A DNA stretch of 64,000 nucleotides from Clostridia bacterium (GTDB lineage Bacteria; Bacillota; Clostridia; TANB77; CAG-508). The stretch is taken from NCBI GenBank assembly GCA_017469445.1, contig JAFUGK010000015.1, positions 1 through 64,000 on the forward strand, given 5' to 3'. The notes beneath the pieces are model-generated. The model saw only the letters and a program-made list of their open reading frames with translations. It did not search any database and was not told the origin of the DNA. The translations under genes were made by a program, and so were the position numbers. This document shows, in pieces, positions 27,844 to 37,119 of the stretch (the first letter of the stretch is position 1; each line of letters starts with the position of its first letter).

Positions 27844-29799
27844 CTATATTAATTTTTCTAATTCTTTTATTTGGTCTCTTAATTTAGCAGCCTTTTCAAA
27901 TTCCATTTCACTTGCATATTTAAGCATTTCATCTGTTAATTTTGTAATTATATCTTCTACATTTTCATCTTTAGATACATCGTATTCAGTACTTAATTCT
28001 TCTACTACAGTAGCTTTTATAGTATCTCGTACAGATTTTTTAATAGTTTGTGGTGTTATACAATGTTTTTCATTGTACTCTTGTTGAATTTTTCTTCTTC
28101 TGTTCGTCTCTGTTATAGCTTTTTCCATAGATTCAGTAAGTTCATCTGCATACATTATAACTTTTCCTTCTGTATTTCTTGCAGCACGTCCTATTGTTTG
28201 TATTAGTGAACGTTCTGAACGTAAAAATCCTTCTTTATCTGCATCAAGTATTGCTACAAGTGAAACTTCTGGGATATCTAGGCCTTCTCTTAAAAGATTT
28301 ATTCCAACCAAAACATCAAATTCACCAATTCTTAAATCTCTTATTATTTCCATTCTTTCTAATGCTTTTATGTCAGAATGCATATATTTTACACGAATAT
28401 CTAATCCCTTTAAATATGCGGTTAAATCTTCTGCCATTTTTTTAGTTAAAGTTGTAACTAGCACTCTTTCATTTTTCTCTGTTCTTTCACGTATTTGTTC
28501 TATTAAATCGTCAACTTGATTTGTAACAGGTTTTACTTCAATTTCTGGATCTAAAAGTCCTGTAGGACGTATTATCTGCTCTACAACATTGTCTTTAGAA
28601 TGTTCTTTTTCATATTCTGCAGGTGTTGCACTTACAAATATACATTGATTTATTCTTTCTTCAAATTCATTAAATTTTAATGGTCTATTGTCATATGCTG
28701 ATGGTAACCTAAAGCCATAATTAACAAGAGAATCTTTTCTTGCTCTATCGCCATTATACATTGCTCTAACTTGTGGTATTGTAGCATGTGATTCGTCTAT
28801 AAGTAGCAAGAAATCCTTTGGAAAATAATCAAAAAGTGTAAAAGGTGGGCTTCCTGGTTCTCTTCCACTTATATGCCTTGAGTAGTTTTCTATTCCTTGG
28901 CAGAAGCCTGTTTCTTTAAGCATTTCCATATCAAAATTTGTTCTTTCTTCTATACGTTGAGCTTCTATTAGCTTACCCTTTTCTTTAAAATATTTTATTC
29001 TTTCTTCAAGTTCTTCTTCTATTGTAATAATTGCATGGTCTCTTTTATCTGCTGTTGTAACATAATGTGAATTTGGAAAAATCATAACATGATTTCTTGT
29101 TGCTGTAACTTTCCCTGTTAATGGATTTATTTCAGAAATTTTTTCTATTTCATCTCCCCAGAATTCGACTCTTATTGCAGATTCGCTCATATCTGATGGA
29201 TATATTTCTACAATATCTCCTTTTGCTCTAAATGTACCTCTTTTAAAATCCATTTCATTTCTTGTATACTGCATATTTATTAATTTTCTTAATACTTCAT
29301 TTCTTTCTTTTTGCATACCAGGTCTTAAAGAAACTATCATATTTTCATAATCTATTGGATCTCCTAATCCATATATACATGAGACAGAAGCAACAACTAT
29401 AACATCCTTTCTTTCAAAAAGTGATGCTGTTGCTGAATGTCTAAGCTTGTCTATTTCATCATTAATAGATGCATCTTTTTCTATATATGTATCTGAAGAT
29501 GCTATATATGCTTCTGGTTGATAATAATCATAATAGCTAACAAAATACTCTACTGCATTCTCTGGAAAGAACTCTTTGAATTCACTATATAACTGTCCAG
29601 CAAGTGTTTTATTATGTGCTAGAACTAATGTAGGCTTTTGGACTTTTTGTATTACATTTGCCATTGTAAAAGTTTTACCAGAACCCGTAACACCTAGAAG
29701 TGTTTGAAATTTCTTGCCTTGTTTTATGCCATTTGATAAATATTCAATTGCCTCTGGTTGATCACCAGTTGGTTTATATTCTGATACTATTTTGAACAT
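27844..29799 (-). CDS. uvrB: Excinuclease ABC subunit B
   Basis: UvrB is the helicase-like damage verifier that receives DNA from UvrA and recruits UvrC. Visible features: Walker [15 protein letters not shown] (about 40), the beta-hairpin region [16 protein letters not shown]-like [10 protein letters not shown], motif [11 protein letters not shown], and a C-terminal UVR motif ([14 protein letters not shown]). Length 651 is normal. TAAGGAGAAG precedes the ATG. No LexA box was recognisable upstream. Confidence 0.97.
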   Translation of the reverse strand: MFKIVSEYKPTGDQPEAIEYLSNGIKQGKKFQTLLGVTGSGKTFTMANVIQKVQKPTLVLAHNKTLAGQLYSEFKEFFPENAVEYFVSYYDYYQPEAYIASSDTYIEKDASINDEIDKLRHSATASLFERKDVIVVASVSCIYGLGDPIDYENMIVSLRPGMQKERNEVLRKLINMQYTRNEMDFKRGTFRAKGDIVEIYPSDMSESAIRVEFWGDEIEKISEINPLTGKVTATRNHVMIFPNSHYVTTADKRDHAIITIEEELEERIKYFKEKGKLIEAQRIEERTNFDMEMLKETGFCQGIENYSRHISGREPGSPPFTLFDYFPKDFLLLIDESHATIPQVRAMYNGDRARKDSLVNYGFRLPSAYDNRPLKFNEFEERINQCIFVSATPAEYEKEHSKDNVVEQIIRPTGLLDPEIEVKPVTNQVDDLIEQIRERTEKNERVLVTTLTKKMAEDLTAYLKGLDIRVKYMHSDIKALERMEIIRDLRIGEFDVLVGINLLREGLDIPEVSLVAILDADKEGFLRSERSLIQTIGRAARNTEGKVIMYADELTESMEKAITETNRRRKIQQEYNEKHCITPQTIKKSVRDTIKATVVEELSTEYDVSKDENVEDIITKLTDEMLKYASEMEFEKAAKLRDQIKELEKLI

Positions 29800-29832
29800 T
29801 ATATCTTCTCCTTAAAAATATTCTTTTTATTT

Positions 29833-29934
29833 TATCATTTTTATGCAAAAAAAACAAGACAGAGAAAAAATCTGGAGACGTGTCTAAAAATTATCTTAAA
29901 AAACAAGATAATTTTTAGACACGTCTCCAGATTT
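29833..29934. repeat. Long perfect hairpin, family 3 (copy 1)
   Basis: Arms of 30 bases (29868-29897 and 29905-29934) are perfectly complementary, with CTGGAGAC and GTCTCCAG near the ends. The preceding sequence TTTATCATTTTTAT...ACAAGACAGAGAAAAA is shared with the copy at 31650, so the repeat is about 100 bases. It lies between uvrB and the gene ending at 29941 and could also terminate transcription. Confidence 0.75.
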
Positions 29935-29940
29935 ATCATA

Positions 29941-30891
29941 CTATTTTCCCCTTTGATTTTCCTCTAATTGTACAATTCTCATTTCTTGAGCTCTTTTTAT
30001 TTTCATCTTATCTTCTATCCTTTTTATTATTGCTTGTCTTTCCTCTTCTTGCTTTATTTGTTTTTCGTTCTTTGTAATTTCCAAATCAAGGTCATTTTCC
30101 ATTTGCTTTAATTCTTGTATAGATAAGTTTGAAAAATCCACATTACTTTTTTCATCACTTTTGTAATCATAATCTAGTTCTGATTTTCTTTCTAAAATTT
30201 CTCTATATTCACTTGCTTCATCAAATGTTTTAATTTTTTCTTCTAAATCATTATCCTTTCCAATCTCATTAACAATTAAATTTTTTACTATACTATCATC
30301 AATAATTTCAAGTTTACCGTACGAATTTATCCTAAATCCTTTACTTTCTTCTTCCCATCCCATTTCTACTCTATTTTTAAATATTTTCTCAAGTTCTTCT
30401 TTATCAATGTTTAATTTTGTCATTATTTCATTTGAAGATATTTCTTCATTTTTTCCTAATGTCTTTAATGAATATAAAAAGTTTAGAGATTTTAAACTAT
30501 CTTTCGCTATATTTGATAATTTATTTTCTAACTCTTTAATTTCTTCATTTTTTTCATAAAATTCTTCTACATATTCAAAGCAATTATTCAACTTTTTTCC
30601 AGTTTTATCTATTTCTTCGATACTTTTTTTAATTTTATCTTCATCAGAACTAGCTTGAGTTTGTAATAATACATCCTTTGCTTTTTTACATAATTCTTCT
30701 ATTCCTTTGATTGGGTCATATTTTATTTTTATTTCATTTATCAGCTGAGTTGCTCTTTCATCAGGAAAATTCTCAATAATTTGCTCCCATGTATTAATGT
30801 TTATTCTTTGTGAATCTATCTCGTTCTTCAAATCTTTTGCAGACATATTGTTGTATTTTTCTAACATTTCCATAAATTCATCATGATTCAT
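29941..30891 (-). CDS. Coiled-coil hypothetical protein with LSxxEL module
   Basis: The 316-residue protein is highly charged and mostly helical, without signal or membrane segment. A possible winged-helix-like part lies at about 140-215 (SLKTLGKNEEISSNEIMTKLNIDKEEL). The C-terminal stretch LSIQELKQMENDLDLEITKN and following coil is shared with the two proteins at 63.1-63.9 kb. AAAGGGAGGATATAGA precedes the ATG. Function unknown. Confidence 0.65.
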   Translation of the reverse strand: MNHDEFMEMLEKYNNMSAKDLKNEIDSQRININTWEQIIENFPDERATQLINEIKIKYDPIKGIEELCKKAKDVLLQTQASSDEDKIKKSIEEIDKTGKKLNNCFEYVEEFYEKNEEIKELENKLSNIAKDSLKSLNFLYSLKTLGKNEEISSNEIMTKLNIDKEELEKIFKNRVEMGWEEESKGFRINSYGKLEIIDDSIVKNLIVNEIGKDNDLEEKIKTFDEASEYREILERKSELDYDYKSDEKSNVDFSNLSIQELKQMENDLDLEITKNEKQIKQEEERQAIIKRIEDKMKIKRAQEMRIVQLEENQRGK

Positions 30892-31064
30892 TCTATATCC
30901 TCCCTTTAGGTTTTTCTAAAAAATCTACCTATTTTATATAATATATCACAATTTATTTTTATTGTACCTAATGTAATTAAAAAATAATATATATGTAATA
31001 CACTTGTAATATTCAAAAAAAGTAAAGAAGGTACTTAAGATTTTTCTTGGTATTTGTAAAATTT

Positions 31065-31616
31065 TTATTTTTCCAGTTCTACTATTTTTTCTAGTCTTTC
31101 ACTTATTTCATCTAATAAAGCTATTCTTTTCCCTACTTTTTCTGGTCTATGCGCTTTTGCATCTGCATATTGTAGTTTTAATCTTTTTTGAATCATGTTT
31201 ATTGTATTATCTAAATTATTGAGGTCTATTACAGTATCATGAGTTTTTACCAAATAAACTACATGATTTATAAATTCTTTTTCAAACCCTAATCTTTCTA
31301 ATATTTCTTCAGACATTTGTGCTGAAACTTCTGGATGGCCATGAAAATGTCTAACTTCTTCATCTTGATATGAAAAAGGTTTTCCTATATCATGCAATAA
31401 TCCTGCCATATTAAGTTCATAATCTCTAGTATTTAAATTTTTTATTACTTCTAATGTATGCTCCCATACATCTAAATGATGATGTGGATGCTTATGTTCA
31501 AACCCAATCATTGGCTTTATTTCTGGAATCACCTTTAACATATATTCTATATTTTCAGTTATGGCTTCTGCGACATTATCTTTAGTAAGTATATCTTTTA
31601 TATGTTGCTTTGACAT
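31065..31616 (-). CDS. HD-domain hydrolase
   Basis: The 183-residue protein has the HD motif in AGLLHDIGKPF, further His at HPHHHLDVWEHTLEVI and HFHGHPEVS, consistent with a metal-dependent phosphohydrolase related to the HD part of tRNA nucleotidyltransferase. ATG at 31616 has AAGGAG 9 bases upstream; the longer frame from 31646 lacks one. Substrate unknown. Confidence 0.82.
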   Translation of the reverse strand: MSKQHIKDILTKDNVAEAITENIEYMLKVIPEIKPMIGFEHKHPHHHLDVWEHTLEVIKNLNTRDYELNMAGLLHDIGKPFSYQDEEVRHFHGHPEVSAQMSEEILERLGFEKEFINHVVYLVKTHDTVIDLNNLDNTINMIQKRLKLQYADAKAHRPEKVGKRIALLDEISERLEKIVELEK

Positions 31617-31649
31617 GTTTAAATTCTCCTTAAAATTAGTTCTCACATT

Positions 31650-31754
31650 TTATCATTTTTATACTAAAAAAACAAGACAGAGAAAAATTCTGGGGACATT
31701 GTTAAAAAATATCTTAAAAGCAAGATAATTTTTAACAACGTCCCCAGAATTTTT
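31650..31754. repeat. Long hairpin, family 3 (copy 2)
   Basis: The arms (about 31685-31715 and 31722-31754) pair almost perfectly and carry CTGGGGAC and GTCCCCAG. The 35-base left flank matches the 29833 copy. It follows the nrdG stop and precedes the HD gene. Confidence 0.75.
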
Positions 31755-31757
31755 TAC

Positions 31758-32252
31758 TTATTTACAGTATAGCACTACATCATTTCCTGCTATACTCTTC
31801 TGTACATCAATTACTCTTTGGTTTTCTGATCCTCTCCACTTTAGTGTTGGATTGTGTAATTCATCTTGATACTGTCCATCTACCACTACATCTAAATACT
31901 TAACTACTTCTTTATCCTTTAGATATTTATCGAATTGGAATCCTGTCCATGCCCATAAATTTTTATTAGGGTATTTTTCTTTAAATGCTTTCGCAAGTTT
32001 TGTTGTAGCTTCAATATTATTTGGATGCATTGGTTCTCCACCTAGTATTGACAATCCTTCTATTGTATCATTTTTGCAAAGTTCTAATACTCTATTTATT
32101 GTATCATCTGTAAACTCTTTTCCTCCAGCAAAATCATGTGTTTCTGGATTAAAACAGTTTTTACAATTAAAGGTACAGCCTTGCATAAATATTGATACTC
32201 TAATTCCTGGTCCATCTGCAATGTCCATTTTTCTTATTTTGTTGTATCTCAT
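31758..32252 (-). CDS. nrdG: Anaerobic ribonucleotide reductase activase
   Basis: NrdG is the radical SAM enzyme that installs the glycyl radical on NrdD. The 164 residues contain the cluster motif C-x3-C-x2-C in QGCTFNCKNCFNPETHDF and the GG motif LSILGGEPMHP. AAGGCGATATAAC precedes the ATG, which is 15 bases after nrdD, so the two are one operon. Confidence 0.95.
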   Translation of the reverse strand: MRYNKIRKMDIADGPGIRVSIFMQGCTFNCKNCFNPETHDFAGGKEFTDDTINRVLELCKNDTIEGLSILGGEPMHPNNIEATTKLAKAFKEKYPNKNLWAWTGFQFDKYLKDKEVVKYLDVVVDGQYQDELHNPTLKWRGSENQRVIDVQKSIAGNDVVLYCK

Positions 32253-32267
32253 GTTATATCGCCTTCT

Positions 32268-34460
32268 TTATTCATCATCTTTATTATCTATATGAAGTAC
32301 TCTTTCTTTTATTTCTTGTGTTCTTCCTTTGTTCCAGAAGTTGCTTCCTATGTATCCGCATGTTCTTCTTGCTACATTTAATGTATTGTGATCTCTATTT
32401 CCACATTGTGGGCAGTACCATTCTAAGTTGTCGTCTATTAATATTTCTCCATCAAATCCACATTTTTGGCAATAGTCAGACTTCGTATTTAATTCTGCAT
32501 ACATAATATTGTCATATATGAATTTTATTACTTCTATTACTGCATGCAAGTTATTTTGTAGGTTTGGTGTTTCTATATAAGATATAGCTCCACCAGGGCT
32601 TAGTCTTTGGAATTCACTTTCTAATTTTAATTTAGAAAATGCATCTATTTCTTCAAATACTGGTATATGATAAGAGTTTGTTATATAATCTCTATCTGTT
32701 ATTCCTTCAACAACTCCAAATCTCTTCTTCAAGCATTTTGCAAATTTATATGTTGTAGATTCTATTGGTGTTCCATATACTGAATAATCTATATCTTCAG
32801 CCTCTTTCCATTTTTTAGCTGCATCGTTCATATATTGCATTACTTTTAATCCAAATTCTTTTCCTTTTCCATTATCTGTATGAGAATGACCTGTCATATA
32901 TTTTACGCACTCGTATAATCCTGCATATCCAAGTGAAATTGTTGAATATCCATGGTGTAACAATTCATGTATAGATTCACCTTTTTCAAGTCTTGCTAAA
33001 GCTCCATGTTGCCATAATATTGGTGCAACATCGCTTATTGCATTACTTAATCTATCATGTCTTGCTTTTAATGCTTTATGGCATAATTCAAGTCTTTGGT
33101 CAAATATTTTCCAGAATTGATCCATATCTTTGCCAGATGATAGTGCTATATCTGGTAAGTTTAATGTTACAACACCTTGGTTAAATCTTCCATAATATTT
33201 ACCTTTTCCTGGTACATAGTTTTTAGCTTTTGCAATATTTCCTAAATGCATTGTTCTGTCTGGTGTTAAGAAAGATCTACATCCCATACATGGATAGCAG
33301 TCTCCATCACCATTTTCATTTTTCTTAAGTTCTAACATCACCTTTTCAGAGATATAGTCAGGTACCATTCTCTTAGCTGTACATTTTGCAGCAAGCTCTG
33401 TTAAATACCAATATTTGCTGTTCTCATGTATATTATCTTCTTCTAGTACATATAGAAGTTTTGGGAATGCTGGTGTAATATATACACCTTTTTCATTCTT
33501 GAAGCCTAATATTCTTTGGTTTAGGAATTCTTCTATAATCATTGCTAATTCTTTTTTATATTCGTCTGTTTCTCCTAGATACATTGCTACAGATAAGAAT
33601 GGTGCTTGTCCATTTGTGTTTGTCATTGAATTTACTTGGTAGTTAAATGTTTGAACTCCATCTGCAACTTCTTTCTTTGTGTCTTTTTCTGCAAGTCTTT
33701 TGCAATCTTTTTCATCTAATCCATAATCTTTATATTTTTGATAGTATTTTTCATAACTTGATCTTACAAATGGTGCTAAATGTGTAAGTGATACTGTAGC
33801 TCCACCATAGCTAGATGAAGATACTGCAAGTATTATTTGTGTTGCTATTGTTGCTGCTGTAATAAATCTATGTGGCTTTTCTATCATAACTCCATTTATT
33901 ATTGTTCCATTTTGTAGCATATCATCTAAATTTATTAATTCACAGTTATGTAATGCATTTTGTGCAAAATAGTCTGCATCATGGAAATGTATTATTCCTT
34001 CATCATGTGCTTTAACTATATCTTCTGATAATAAAAATCTTCTTGTTATGTCTGTGCTTGTAATTCCTGCTAGATAATCTCTTTGTGTTGTTACCCATTT
34101 TGAGTTTTTATTTGAGTTTTCTGTATTCCAGTATTCACTTTCACCATCTATTAATTCTTTTATAGATTGATCTGTTGTATTTGCTTTTCTAACTAAAGCT
34201 CTTGTATAACGGTATGTTATATATTTTTTAGCTAGTTCATATCTATCTAATTCCATTAATTTCTTTTCAATTATATCTTGAATATCTTCAACTAATATTC
34301 TTTCTTTTTTCAAGTCTTCAATATATGCAATTATTTCATCAATTTGTTGCTTTGTAGCTCTATCCTTTCTTGATACTTCATTATTTGCTTTACTTATAGC
34401 TACTCTGATTTTTTCTGGATTGTAATCTGCTACATTCCCATCTCTTTTAATTATTTTCAT
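32268..34460 (-). CDS. nrdD: Anaerobic ribonucleoside-triphosphate reductase
   Basis: NrdD reduces ribonucleoside triphosphates to deoxy forms without oxygen. An N-terminal ATP-cone (about 1-90: IKRDGNVADYNPEKIRVAISKA) is followed by the barrel, a C-terminal zinc site (CQKCGFDG...CPQCGN) and the glycyl-radical loop RRTCGYIGSNFWNKGR. ATG at 34460 has GGGGGT 8 bases upstream, better than the in-frame ATG at 34475. A palindrome about 41 bases before a likely start site suggests activation by the divergent CRP/FNR protein. Confidence 0.96.
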   Translation of the reverse strand: MKIIKRDGNVADYNPEKIRVAISKANNEVSRKDRATKQQIDEIIAYIEDLKKERILVEDIQDIIEKKLMELDRYELAKKYITYRYTRALVRKANTTDQSIKELIDGESEYWNTENSNKNSKWVTTQRDYLAGITSTDITRRFLLSEDIVKAHDEGIIHFHDADYFAQNALHNCELINLDDMLQNGTIINGVMIEKPHRFITAATIATQIILAVSSSSYGGATVSLTHLAPFVRSSYEKYYQKYKDYGLDEKDCKRLAEKDTKKEVADGVQTFNYQVNSMTNTNGQAPFLSVAMYLGETDEYKKELAMIIEEFLNQRILGFKNEKGVYITPAFPKLLYVLEEDNIHENSKYWYLTELAAKCTAKRMVPDYISEKVMLELKKNENGDGDCYPCMGCRSFLTPDRTMHLGNIAKAKNYVPGKGKYYGRFNQGVVTLNLPDIALSSGKDMDQFWKIFDQRLELCHKALKARHDRLSNAISDVAPILWQHGALARLEKGESIHELLHHGYSTISLGYAGLYECVKYMTGHSHTDNGKGKEFGLKVMQYMNDAAKKWKEAEDIDYSVYGTPIESTTYKFAKCLKKRFGVVEGITDRDYITNSYHIPVFEEIDAFSKLKLESEFQRLSPGGAISYIETPNLQNNLHAVIEVIKFIYDNIMYAELNTKSDYCQKCGFDGEILIDDNLEWYCPQCGNRDHNTLNVARRTCGYIGSNFWNKGRTQEIKERVLHIDNKDDE

Positions 34461-34545
34461 GATTTCTACCCCCATTGTTTCTTTTGCAAATTTAGATTAA
34501 TTTTTTAATCTGAATATATTCTATTTTAAAAACAAATTAATAAAA

Positions 34546-34559
34546 GTTGCCATAGCAAC
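34546..34559. promoter_or_regulatory. Palindromic operator GTTGCCATAGCAAC upstream of nrdD
   Basis: The 14-base palindrome (one mismatch) has its centre at 34552.5. A candidate minus-strand -10 element TAGAAT lies at 34523-34518, implying a start near 34511 and an operator centred at about -41.5, the class II activator position. It matches the second site at 34688. Confidence 0.65.
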
Positions 34560-34687
34560 ATTTAGTTCTTTCATTTTTTGTGTCAGCTATAACTTGCTTG
34601 TATGTTGTGTTTTTTGAATTATTACATTTATATTACATTTTTTTGTAATATTTCTTTTCACTATTTATGCGATTTTTAATTTTGGGT

Positions 34688-34701
34688 GTTGCTATAGCAA
34701 C
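34688..34701. promoter_or_regulatory. Palindromic operator GTTGCTATAGCAAC upstream of the CRP/FNR gene
   Basis: This perfect 14-base palindrome differs from the nrdD site by one base. A TATATT element at 34712-34717 implies a start near 34724, placing the operator at about -30, over the -35 region. That geometry suggests autorepression. Confidence 0.65.
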
Positions 34702-34749
34702 TTTTTTGTGTTATATTATTATTTGAAAAATATTTTTTAAGGAAAAAAA

Positions 34750-35373
34750 ATGAAAAAGAATTTTGATGTAGAAAATTTTATAAATAAATTGCAAAGCAGT
34801 TGCAAAATAACTGAATTGAAAGAATTTGAACCAAATGAGGTTATAACTACCTTCTTAACTAAGCGTAATCAGTTTTGCATATTAGTTGAAGGAGAAGCAC
34901 AATTAATTACATATGATAAAGATGGTAATAAAAAGATTTTATATTATTATATGAAGAATGACATATTTGGAGAATCCCTTTTCAAAATATATATGGATAG
35001 AGAATTATTTGTTTTAGCCAAGAAAAAATGTAAAGTTTTGTTTTATCCTTATGATACTGCTGAACATTGTACAGAAAACTGTTTCTACCATATAGAACTT
35101 CTAAGGAATTTACCGGACCTCATATTACACAGCATTGCAGAGCAAAATCTTCGAATAATTTTATTAACACATAAAGGAGTCAGGGATAAGCTTTTAACCT
35201 ATTTTGATAATCTTGCCATGCAACATGGCAGTAAAACATTTGAAATTCCATTCAGTTTAACAGATTTAGCTGATTATTTAATGATAGAGCGCACCGCCAT
35301 GATGCGAGAATTAAAACGATTAAAAGATGAAAAGATTATAAAGAAAAACAAAGAAAAGATTACACTTTTGTAA
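34750..35373 (+). CDS. CRP/FNR family transcription regulator
   Basis: The 207-residue protein has a cyclic-nucleotide-binding-type barrel (about 20-110, FCILVEGEAQLITYDKDGNKK) and a C-terminal winged helix (about 150-207, SLTDLADYLMIERTAMMRELKRLKDEKII). Five Cys (18, 43, 94, 107, 111) are present, but not in the FNR N-terminal pattern; Cys 94, 107 and 111 could hold a cofactor. It is divergent from nrdD with matching palindromes in the shared 275-base interval. The last codons lie within the terminator stem. Ligand unknown. Confidence 0.87.
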   Translation: MKKNFDVENFINKLQSSCKITELKEFEPNEVITTFLTKRNQFCILVEGEAQLITYDKDGNKKILYYYMKNDIFGESLFKIYMDRELFVLAKKKCKVLFYPYDTAEHCTENCFYHIELLRNLPDLILHSIAEQNLRIILLTHKGVRDKLLTYFDNLAMQHGSKTFEIPFSLTDLADYLMIERTAMMRELKRLKDEKIIKKNKEKITLL

Positions 35374-35388
35374 TCTTTTCTTTGTTTT
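35347..35388 (+). terminator. Terminator overlapping the regulator stop codon
   Basis: AACAAAGAAAAGATTACA pairs with TGTAATCTTTTCTTTGTT and ends in T5. The stem contains the last codons of the regulator gene. Confidence 0.88.
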
Positions 35389-35391
35389 TAT

Positions 35392-37110
35392 CTATTGCTT
35401 TATTAAATTATCTGCATTAATATCCTCTGCTTGTATTGTTTTAATAGCTTTTTTAGATTTCTTATTTTTTGTATTTACAGAATGTTTTATTACTGTTTTC
35501 TCATACAAGTTTCTTGCAAATCTTGCATTTCCAAAGTTCTTGCTGTTTTTGTATTCTTTTATTACTTCTTCTGCCCTATCTAAAGCTTCCTTAGTAATAT
35601 CAAATCCTGCTTTTCGAATCATGTTTTCGAATATCTTAACTAATTCTTTTTCTGTATAATCTTCAAATTCTAGCACATACCCAATTCTTGAAACTATACC
35701 AGAGTTAGCATTTAGAAATGCTTGCATCTCTTTTGTGTATCCTGCAAATATTACAACCAAATTATCTCTGTTATTCTCCATTGCTTGTATTAATGTTGCA
35801 ATTGCTTCCTCATTATATGAATTTCCTTGGCTTCCAATTCCACTTGCAAGTGAATATGCTTCGTCTATAAATAGTACTCCTCCTAAAGCCTTTTCTACCA
35901 CGGCCATTGTTTTTGGTGCAGTTTGTCCAACATATTCTCCAACTAAATCTTTGCTAGATACTTCTATTAATTTATTCTGTTTAATGTATTTCAAATTATA
36001 TAATATTTGCACTATAATCCTTGCTACTGTTGTTTTACCAGTTCCAGGATTACCTAAAAATACCATATGTAAATTAGTATCTTTAATTTTAATTTCTCCA
36101 TTTGTTTTAGCCTTAAATTCCATTAAATTTACTAATTCATTTAATACTTGTTTAACTTTTTGTAGTCCAACTAATTCATTTAATTCTGCAAAGATTTCTT
36201 CCATTGATTTTTCTTTTTCATATTCTGGTACATCATTTTCGTCTATTTGTTCATTCTTACTAAACAATATTTTATTGCATAATTTATCTCTATATTCTGG
36301 ATATGAAAGTGTAGTAATTCCATATGTTGCAGTAATATAGTCTAAAAGCTTTATTTTAAATGCATCTGTCATTTTATTGTCCTTTAGCTTTTCTAGTACT
36401 TCCTCATATACATCTTGAACATCTGGATTTACAGCTTCTATTTCAAAATCGAAATTATTGTCTTTTATATTAACATTATTATCAAAAGCTTGATAAAGTC
36501 TGTCTTTTGTTTTGGCTGTTAATATTGTTAAACATGTATTGTTTCTAGAATTCATTGTATCTTCTAATCTATGTAAAACTTGATTTTTGAAATTAGTATC
36601 TTTTCCAGTTAGAGCTTCTATGTTAGATAAAACAATTACACTATTTTCTTTTTCATATATTTTATCTATTTGATCTACTTTATCTATGTCATACATAGAT
36701 GTTTCAACAGTTGCGCCTTGTGGTATATATGAAAAATATATTGCTGCATCTCCTATTGTATTTGTTACTCCTAGTAAAGTTTCTTTATTGTCTGTATACA
36801 CGCATAAATTAAAAGGTATATAGCTTGTTTCTATTTTTTCATTATATTTTCTCATATAGTCTATTATTCTTTTTAATATATTTTTAGAATCATCTGTTAC
36901 ATATAACTTATCTATACTTTCATAGAATTTAACCATTTGCTCATCTTTAAGCTGCTTTAATTCTTTTTCATCTTTTATTTTTTCTACATCTATCGTAGGA
37001 ATTTCCTCTGTTAATCCTACTTCTTTTGCCAATTTTTCATTTTCTGCTTTTAATTTTTCTATACCAAAAAAATCATCATAAATATCTTTTAAAAAATTCT
37101 TATTATCCAC
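35392..37110 (-). CDS. SpoVK/CbbX-like AAA+ ATPase
   Basis: The 572-residue protein has an unrecognised N-terminal half (about 1-280, including a second nucleotide-binding-like fold) and a C-terminal CbbX/SpoVK-type AAA+ domain: Walker A FLGNPGTGKTTVARI (about 355), Walker B GVLFIDEAYSLA, pore/sensor VIFAGY and sensor 2 NARFARNLYE. SpoVK is a mother-cell sporulation ATPase; this protein is longer. GTG start at 37110 with AGGAG 6 bases upstream. Nine bases separate it from telA, so it belongs to that operon. Confidence 0.85.
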   Translation of the reverse strand: MDNKNFLKDIYDDFFGIEKLKAENEKLAKEVGLTEEIPTIDVEKIKDEKELKQLKDEQMVKFYESIDKLYVTDDSKNILKRIIDYMRKYNEKIETSYIPFNLCVYTDNKETLLGVTNTIGDAAIYFSYIPQGATVETSMYDIDKVDQIDKIYEKENSVIVLSNIEALTGKDTNFKNQVLHRLEDTMNSRNNTCLTILTAKTKDRLYQAFDNNVNIKDNNFDFEIEAVNPDVQDVYEEVLEKLKDNKMTDAFKIKLLDYITATYGITTLSYPEYRDKLCNKILFSKNEQIDENDVPEYEKEKSMEEIFAELNELVGLQKVKQVLNELVNLMEFKAKTNGEIKIKDTNLHMVFLGNPGTGKTTVARIIVQILYNLKYIKQNKLIEVSSKDLVGEYVGQTAPKTMAVVEKALGGVLFIDEAYSLASGIGSQGNSYNEEAIATLIQAMENNRDNLVVIFAGYTKEMQAFLNANSGIVSRIGYVLEFEDYTEKELVKIFENMIRKAGFDITKEALDRAEEVIKEYKNSKNFGNARFARNLYEKTVIKHSVNTKNKKSKKAIKTIQAEDINADNLIKQ

Positions 37111-37119
37111 ATTAATCTC

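Noticed and set aside
29868-29934. GGGGAC/GGAGAC palindromes as a CRISPR array
   Set aside because: Copies are palindromic, scattered over tens of kilobases and without regular spacers or cas genes.
34750-35373. Naming the regulator as FNR or HcpR
   Set aside because: The N-terminal FNR cysteine pattern is absent and the operator does not let me choose among subfamilies.
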